This document shows positions 7,283 to 12,067 of a stretch of 12,067 bases of DNA, piece after piece. The stretch comes from Saccoglossus kowalevskii (lineage: Eukaryota > Hemichordata > Enteropneusta > Harrimaniidae): positions 131,197-143,263 of the forward strand of contig NW_003156237.1 of NCBI RefSeq assembly GCF_000003605.2. The letters run 5' to 3'. Each line of letters starts with the position of its first letter. The first letter of the stretch is position 1. The notes under the pieces were generated by a model that was given only the letters and a program-made list of their open reading frames with translations, had not been told where the DNA came from and made no database searches. The translations under genes were made by a program, and so were the position numbers.

Positions 7283-10200
7283 GTAACTAAGAATTACAGA
7301 GTATATTTGTAACTAAAGTTGACGTCACATATACGATAACCTGTACGTCATAGAAGTTAACTGGATTGAGAAGTGTGAGTGTGTTTACGCATATATTAAG
7401 AAGTACTGATATAAAGTGACATTTTATAACAATATGTGATCATGTATATTGTATGGTTTGAAAGTGTTGTACATGAGACCCCCCCCCCCATTTCATGTTG
7501 TTGCATTGCGCCCTTCATGCAATGTCGTGTTATCGTGTTATCATAATGCATCGTTAAACAATACATGACCTCATGACAAAGGTCATTCTTGACACTCTCG
7601 CCTTCTCAATTTCAATCATTTAAAAGGTCTCACAACGATCAGGATTCTACCATCTCGAATGAACCTTGGCTTTGCTCAAGCTTATTAAGAATGCTATTAT
7701 CGAGTTACCCAATTCCTTCCACAGCAATGAAACCTATGTGGACCGTGCCACGACGGTTTTAGTGACGACAGACACAGGAGATGACTGCCATTGTGAACAC
7801 CTTTTGTCAACACACCATTATTTGTTAATATAAGAATAACAAAGCGTCGGCATGACAACTGTGCGTTACAGAAGTATTAACTTACATAATCAGATTTTAT
7901 AAAATTTCACGTTCATGTTACTAATATATACATATATCTATATATATATATATATATTAATCGACCAAACAAGCTCATTATATCACTGTCACATGACGTG
8001 ATTAGTGAAGAACGATATATTTGCAACATTTTGCAAAATAAATAAATGACCAACTCTGGGAACTTATTTTGTAGAGTATTTCGTTCATTCGAGCAGTATT
8101 TGTCAGATATCAAACAAATCCGAGATTGTGGTTATGACATTTCGTACAGGATGACTCCCCACTTTGATTAATCTCGAAGAACTACAGCCGTTGATGGCGT
8201 GGTTTAAGGTCCAGATTCAGTCTTTCGCTGCTTAGTGACGTCCCTTGTGAATGGCATGTAGGACGCAGGTTACGAGTAATCGCCATTAAGGCCCGGGTTC
8301 AAGTGACTAAGTGACGTAATTTTAAAACATTCCAGTTTTCGTACTCCGTAAACAGTCTGTACTACTGCCTGCTTAGACTTCTTATTTGAAATGGTTCTGA
8401 CATTTCTCTCTATTGTGATAAAAGTAATAACAAAAGGAACAATTTCACATTTGCGCAATTTTTGAGAACAAAATGAAAATCCGACCACGAGGGTAAGTGC
8501 AGACGCCAGGTAACCAAGGGAAATAGAACAAGGAACGAGAACGTGATGAACCAATCAGAATGCCTGAAATATTACTAGTTACGGTTTCTTGTGGCTTGGT
8601 ACTCCGTGACACTTCGGCTAAAACCAATCCCTGCCACAGGCGACAATTTACACAAGTCAATCCGAGTATTATGCGTTTTTTTCAATTACTCTATATTATT
8701 TATATAAATGAATAAAAAACAAAGCTATATTTTATATAAAAACATTCCCCCAAGACAAAATTCAGCAAAGTTGTTAAATAGCCATGAAAACGCGGTCAAA
8801 CAAATAACGTAGGCCCGCACTTGAGCACAATGTGAAATGTGAAAGAGCCGTGACGGAACGTTCAGGGTGAGAAATGCGTGAATGAGATTAGCAAGAATGC
8901 TGTTAAAACGTCCGAACACAGTTCCGGCGGCACGTGTGTGTGTGTGTGTGGGGGGGGGGGTGTCGGCGGGGCTGGACGGCTGGGCTGAGGGGGCCCTCGA
9001 AAAAAAATGTCGCCCCTCCAAAATCAAGCTAAAACCCTTTGTGTAAGCAAAATGTGCCCATCTAGATACGTTTCAGAGGGTCTATATTTAAAAATTTGTG
9101 AGGGGGAACATTTCCCCGGACTCCCTAGTAAGGTCACGCCTTCGGCACAGTTTGGTGAGCAGATCTCACCCCCCTCCACAATTTTCGTGCCGCCGTCTCT
9201 GGAATGAATCACAGAAAACGAAGCAAAGGAAACGTTTCCTGCATAAGTGAGGTCGTAATGATGTGTTCGTCTTTCTACTATTGCTGAGTATCAATGTTGG
9301 TGTTCAAGCGTTCATTGTAATGCGCGCGTCAAGAATACAAGAATATTCAATTCTCCTGTGGCTGGTTACTCCATCAAGTGCGGGAGGTGTATGACGACAT
9401 TGGTTGAAATACTCGTCTAATCTGCATAAATTAATATTCTTGTCAGTGATATTATGCCAAAATGCTTTCCGATAGTCAACATGGTTGTTCTAAATTTATT
9501 ACGAGCTGAAAAATAAACGAAAAACTACTGGTCTAAAAAGGTTTTTTGAGACACACTTTTGATTAGACTCCAGCAAACTGTTTAAAATAACCACTGTTTC
9601 TGCAGCGTGACCATTGCAAGTTCGGCAATTCATTGAGAATGCAGAGCCACGTTGATATTTCACTCTAGAACTATTGCACATAATGTTTTTAATAATAATA
9701 ATTTTTCCAGTGACAATTTGCCTAATTAGTATGCATTTCGAGAAATCACTGAGTGTGCATGCACAATTTTGAACGCAAGAACAAGTCATTGTAGTGTATT
9801 GTTTTGTTTTGATTGAATAATAAAATTCAAACATGACAGGGTACTAAATACGTGGTTACGTCAGTGTGTAATAGTGGATGTACACCATTTTCATAATGAA
9901 CACTACTTATCAAAAAAACTGATTTTAATTTTCTACAATTTGCTTTTCAACTAGATACTTCTGTTGAACGGAATGCTTTGATGCAAGATGTTTATCCCAA
10001 ACTTAAAGATTACTGTAAATCTAAATATGGATTACAATTTCAAGTAGTGGATATGAGATGGGGAGTACGAGACGAAGCCACAGATGATCACATGACTACA
10101 CAGTTATGTATGAATGAAATCGCTGGATGTCAAAAAGTTTCCATGGGCCCAAACTTTGTGGTAAGCATGAACCAACCAAAGAAACGATTCCAATATGTAC

Positions 10201-12067
10201 TAAATACAATATAGACATATTTCTATAGATACGTGTCAATCCAAAGAAGTCTACATTAGCATAATATGAGTCAATAACTCTTCTATGTATATATTATATA
10301 TCATATTAATGAAAGTCACGCTATGGTGGGTAGGTAGGCAATTTAGTGCCATTGTCACCCTTTCAAATCGAGAATGCGGCAATTTCTTTCTATATAGCAA
10401 TAACTTTAATTTTATTTGAAAGGCAAATGGCCGCCGAAATCTCGTTGAGATCGCGAGTCATGTGACTTTTGCCTTTCAAACAGTATTCCATTCTCCCTTG
10501 AGATCAGTGCGACAGTGGGCGTGATCAACGGGAGATGGGGCAACAAAATTTGAAGCGCAAATACAAGTCGCGTGGTTTTCTCGCTCTCAATGAGATCTCG
10601 GTGATTATTTTCGTGTAAAGTATAATGTTAGGCTCATCTGGCAGCATAACATAAACACTCATTTGAACTTAACAATGTACGAATGGATTGATTACACATA
10701 TTATTTATATTTACTACTTCAGACGTTTCTATGTCAGAAGTATGGATACCGCCCATTTCCTCCCAAGATTCCTGCTAATGAGTTGGATGCTATGAGACGA
10801 GTGTTAGTCAGTGAAAACAAATCAGTTGAGTTATTGGACACATGGTTTCAGAGAGACGATAATGCAGTTCCATCAGTGTATATTCTTCAGCCGATTAGTT
10901 CCATACTGGTTCATTTTAACAACAATGAGAATCCAGACCAAATGGCAAACGATAGAAGAAAATGGTGGGATGTCTTTGAAGCTTTACAGCAACAGTTAAG
11001 ACATGCATCACGCGTGTGCTTGAAACAAAAGACAATGAACGAGAAAAACGCTGCAAAGTTTAATATTTCCGGTAATTACAAATTAATTTCTCTCGTCTTT
11101 TATGTTCAGTAGCCGTCAATGACTGGTAAAAACAGACAATTTAAAAGCACTGCAAATTTGTGACATTTGTCTGGTCACAAAGAGCAAAATAAAAAGTACC
11201 TGAACTTGTTTTCATAGAAACAATAACTGTGCGATTTCGGTGAAGCACTAGGCCTATTTTCAAATAAAAAGAAAAAAAATTCAGAAAATATTTGTGTCAA
11301 AAGTGTGTTACTACATACACTAATGAGGTAGTGTTTGTTTGGATTTGGATATATTCTTTCGTCTTTTTAAGCATACACTTGTTTGGCCTAAATTTTATTG
11401 ATGAGAAATACTCACACAACTCATATTTTTACTTTACTTTCAAAGTAACCAAAACAAGTAATAAAATACCACTACAATGTAGTTGCTTATTTTATGTTTT
11501 GTTCACAGTGACACATGACGAAGTCATACATGGTATACTTGACGTGAAAGAAAACCGAGAAGATCACTGTGTTTGCTTTGTTAGAAAGTTTCAAGGACTG
11601 GAACAGAAAATAGACAACAAAGAAGCCAAGCAATTCATAGACATAGATGAGGACAACAATACGATTGACGTAAATGCACAACAACTTTTAACAGACCTTA
11701 GGGATAAACAAATGGTGTCATACTTGAAACCACCCAACCTTGTCGTTTCTACATTGAGCAACTGGTCAGAAAATGGCATTGATTTAAATATACCAGAACA
11801 TAAACAATATTTAGAGCAGTTTCTGAAAAGGTTCTATGATATGATTGTTAGTTTAGTAGACCGTGGAGTTGAAAGGGACAAAGCTAACATCAGTAACCAT
11901 CCAATGTATGAAGAAATTCTGCAGCATCTCACGTTTGCAAAATTCAAATGCCAATCATTTCATGGTCGAGGGGACCTGCTATCATCCATTAGTGCATATA
12001 TCAAAGAACGAGTTGCAGGTAACCCGGCTACAGCATCTCCTATGGTTGTTTATGGTGAATCTGGTAG
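7177..12067 (+). CDS. NWD1-like: NWD1/NWD2-like NACHT-WD40 protein, 5' portion (join 7177-7282, 9955-10160, 10723-11071, 11509-12067)
   Basis: This is the N-terminal 406 residues plus two bases of the next codon, running off the window end inside the P-loop. Exon 1 gives the start and the motif VVRIFTSSTFT; exon 2 continues with DTSVERNALM and the strongly conserved VVDMRWGVRDEATDDH; exon 3 carries QKYGYRPFPP; exon 4 carries VTHDEVIHGIL, CFVRKFQGL and the approach to the P-loop, MVVYGESG. This is the DUF4062-like domain plus linker that precedes NACHT in NWD1/NWD2-type proteins. All splice phases agree (1, 0, 1) and every intron is GT-AG. The start codon at 7177 has a good context (AACAAAATGG). 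The continuation is either outside the window (tandem paralogue) or bases 1-4620 (circular unit); the latter completes GESGSGKTS exactly. Confidence 0.88.
7320..7327. promoter_or_regulatory. CRE-like octamer TGACGTCA
   Basis: Perfect palindromic CREB/ATF consensus just inside intron 1. Two further perfect copies are at 4707-4714 and 6070-6077. Confidence 0.4.
7939..7956. repeat. (TA)9 tract
   Basis: Simple TA repeat within a longer TA-rich stretch beginning near 7922. Confidence 0.9.
8934..8960. repeat. (GT)8 followed by an 11-G run
   Basis: A GT tract follows a CACGTG hexamer (8931-8936) and runs directly into eleven Gs, at the left edge of repeat copy B. It is prone to sequencing and polymerase slippage. 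Confidence 0.9.
8970..9207 (+). repeat. Dispersed repeat, copy B (plus orientation)
   Basis: Partner of the element at 6690-6905, in the opposite orientation and inside intron 1. Homology is clearest from about 9005 to 9203 (blocks listed under copy A). The overlapping open frames on both strands are by-products of its GC-rich composition and show no domain. Confidence 0.75.
9955..10160 (+). CDS. Exon 2: core of the DUF4062-like domain
   Basis: Two bases complete Asp36 and 68 codons follow. It encodes TSVERNALMQDVYPKLKDYC and then QVVDMRWGVRDEATDDH, CMNEIAGCQ and GPNFV. Those motifs are diagnostic for the N-terminal region of NWD1/NWD2-type and related NPHP3-like proteins. The donor is GTG|GTAAGC at 10160/10161, phase 0. 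The TTG at 9978 and ATG at 9981 are internal codons, since the conserved motif begins upstream and continues from exon 1. Confidence 0.92.
10161..10722 (+). other. Intron 2 (562 nt), phase 0, with inverted repeat
   Basis: Donor GTAAGC, acceptor TTACTACTTCAG ending at 10722. The middle, about 10320-10610, is less AT-rich than the rest and contains a perfect 13-bp inverted repeat (10415-10427 and 10468-10480) and three TGAGATC heptamers. It may be a decayed mobile element. Confidence 0.82.
10415..10480. repeat. 13-bp inverted repeat with 40-nt loop
   Basis: TTTGAAAGGCAAA at 10415-10427 and its exact complement TTTGCCTTTCAAA at 10468-10480. The loop is GC-richer and contains TCTCGTTGAGATCGCGAG. 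Confidence 0.8.
10723..11071 (+). CDS. Exon 3: end of DUF4062-like domain and linker
   Basis: The exon starts in phase 0 with TFLCQKYGYRPFPP, the conserved block that closes the DUF4062-like domain, followed by a mostly helical linker with KWWDVFEALQQQLRHAS. It has 116 codons plus one base, and the donor is TCCG|GTAATT at 11071/11072, phase 1. The ATG at 10663 is intronic. The usual family residue before QKYGYRP is, as I recall it, glycine (FLGQKYGYRP); here it is cysteine. Confidence 0.9.
11072..11508 (+). other. Intron 3 (437 nt), phase 1
   Basis: Donor GTAATT, acceptor TTTTGTTCACAG ending at 11508. Strongly A/T-rich with several AATAAA hexamers that are probably not functional inside the intron. 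Nothing else is seen. Confidence 0.85.
11509..12067 (+). CDS. Exon 4: pre-NACHT linker up to the P-loop, cut by the window end
   Basis: It completes the split codon G|TG (Val) and is open to the last base. Translation: VTHDEVIHGIL, CVCFVRKFQGLEQ, a long charged helical stretch, FHGRGDLLSSISAYI, then MVVYGESG. The SVT(H/E).EV..G and CF.R.F..L blocks are typical of the segment between DUF4062 and NACHT in this family. It ends at GGT AG, i.e. Gly plus two bases of the next codon. If joined to base 1 (C) that codon is AGC (Ser) and the P-loop reads GESGSGKTS. The combined exon would be 2322 nt. Confidence 0.92.

Larger units (their letters stand above)
7283..9954 (+). other. Intron 1 (2672 nt), phase 1
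   Basis: Donor GTAACT, acceptor TTTTCAACTAG ending at 9954. It contains a perfect TGACGTCA 37 nt in (7320-7327), an 11-C run (7479-7489), a TA tract (7939-7956), a CCAATCAG motif near 8550, a (GT)n-G11 tract (8934-8960) and repeat copy B. No coding sequence is supported. The open frames on either strand here have no recognisable domains and biased, low-complexity composition. Confidence 0.82.

Noticed and set aside
7507-7527. CATTGC/GCAATG stem with a 9-nt loop in intron 1
   Set aside because: A six-base stem is expected often by chance in a sequence of this length.
8296-8305. GGTTCAAGTG, resembling a tRNA B box, after GCCCGG
   Set aside because: No A box at the right distance and no cloverleaf could be drawn. 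It could be a SINE remnant, but I could not support that.
8270-9027. Overlapping minus-strand ORFs of 71-100 codons
   Set aside because: They overlap each other in different frames, and one reads through the GT/G tract as proline- and threonine-rich low complexity; no domain or splice support.
9499-9834. 111-codon ORF on the minus strand in intron 1
   Set aside because: No recognisable domain, low-complexity cysteine and isoleucine-rich composition, and it lies in AT-rich intron DNA; it fits chance.

Overview
The window comes from an animal nuclear genome. It has GT-AG introns, AT-rich non-coding DNA, microsatellites, decayed interspersed repeats and long eukaryotic STAND-type proteins. An aquatic invertebrate is likely, because NACHT-WD40 proteins with an N-terminal DUF4062-like domain are abundant there, but I cannot name the phylum. 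Nothing here is bacterial, viral or CRISPR-like.

All convincing coding sequence is on the + strand and belongs to one protein family, the NACHT and WD-repeat proteins NWD1/NWD2. Positions 1-4620 hold the 3' part of such a gene: it starts inside the P-loop (Walker A), continues through the NACHT ATPase, a winged-helix/helical region and about 14 WD-like repeats, and ends in a possible CaaX box (CIML). Its exons are 1-1763, 2203-2451 and 2696-4620. Positions 7177-12067 hold the 5' part of such a gene: a short first exon (7177-7282), then exons 9955-10160, 10723-11071 and 11509-12067. It stops inside the P-loop, at GESG plus two bases of a serine codon.

The window's last bases and first bases fit together exactly, to the base and in frame. 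The join makes an intact GESGSGKTS P-loop, and the combined coding length is 5157 nt (1718 codons plus stop). The simplest reading is that the window is one circularly permuted unit: a circular record, a circle-forming DNA, or a tandem repeat collapsed to one period, holding one complete NWD1-like gene. The alternative is two head-to-tail paralogues cut at equivalent points. The sequence alone cannot separate these, and this is the main point to check.

Non-coding layout: 4621 to about 5800 is the probable 3' UTR. About 5800-7113 is intergenic, with one copy of a dispersed repeat and a weak candidate promoter. The 5' UTR carries a 13-codon upstream ORF at 7114-7155. Intron 1 (7283-9954) holds a second copy of the same repeat in the opposite orientation, so exon 1 lies between inverted copies. 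Three perfect TGACGTCA octamers occur, in the probable 3' UTR, the intergenic DNA and the start of intron 1.

By family knowledge the product would be a cytosolic STAND ATPase whose WD propellers sense a ligand or partner and gate NACHT oligomerisation. Here it may be tethered to membranes through the C-terminal cysteine. The ligand and pathway are unknown.
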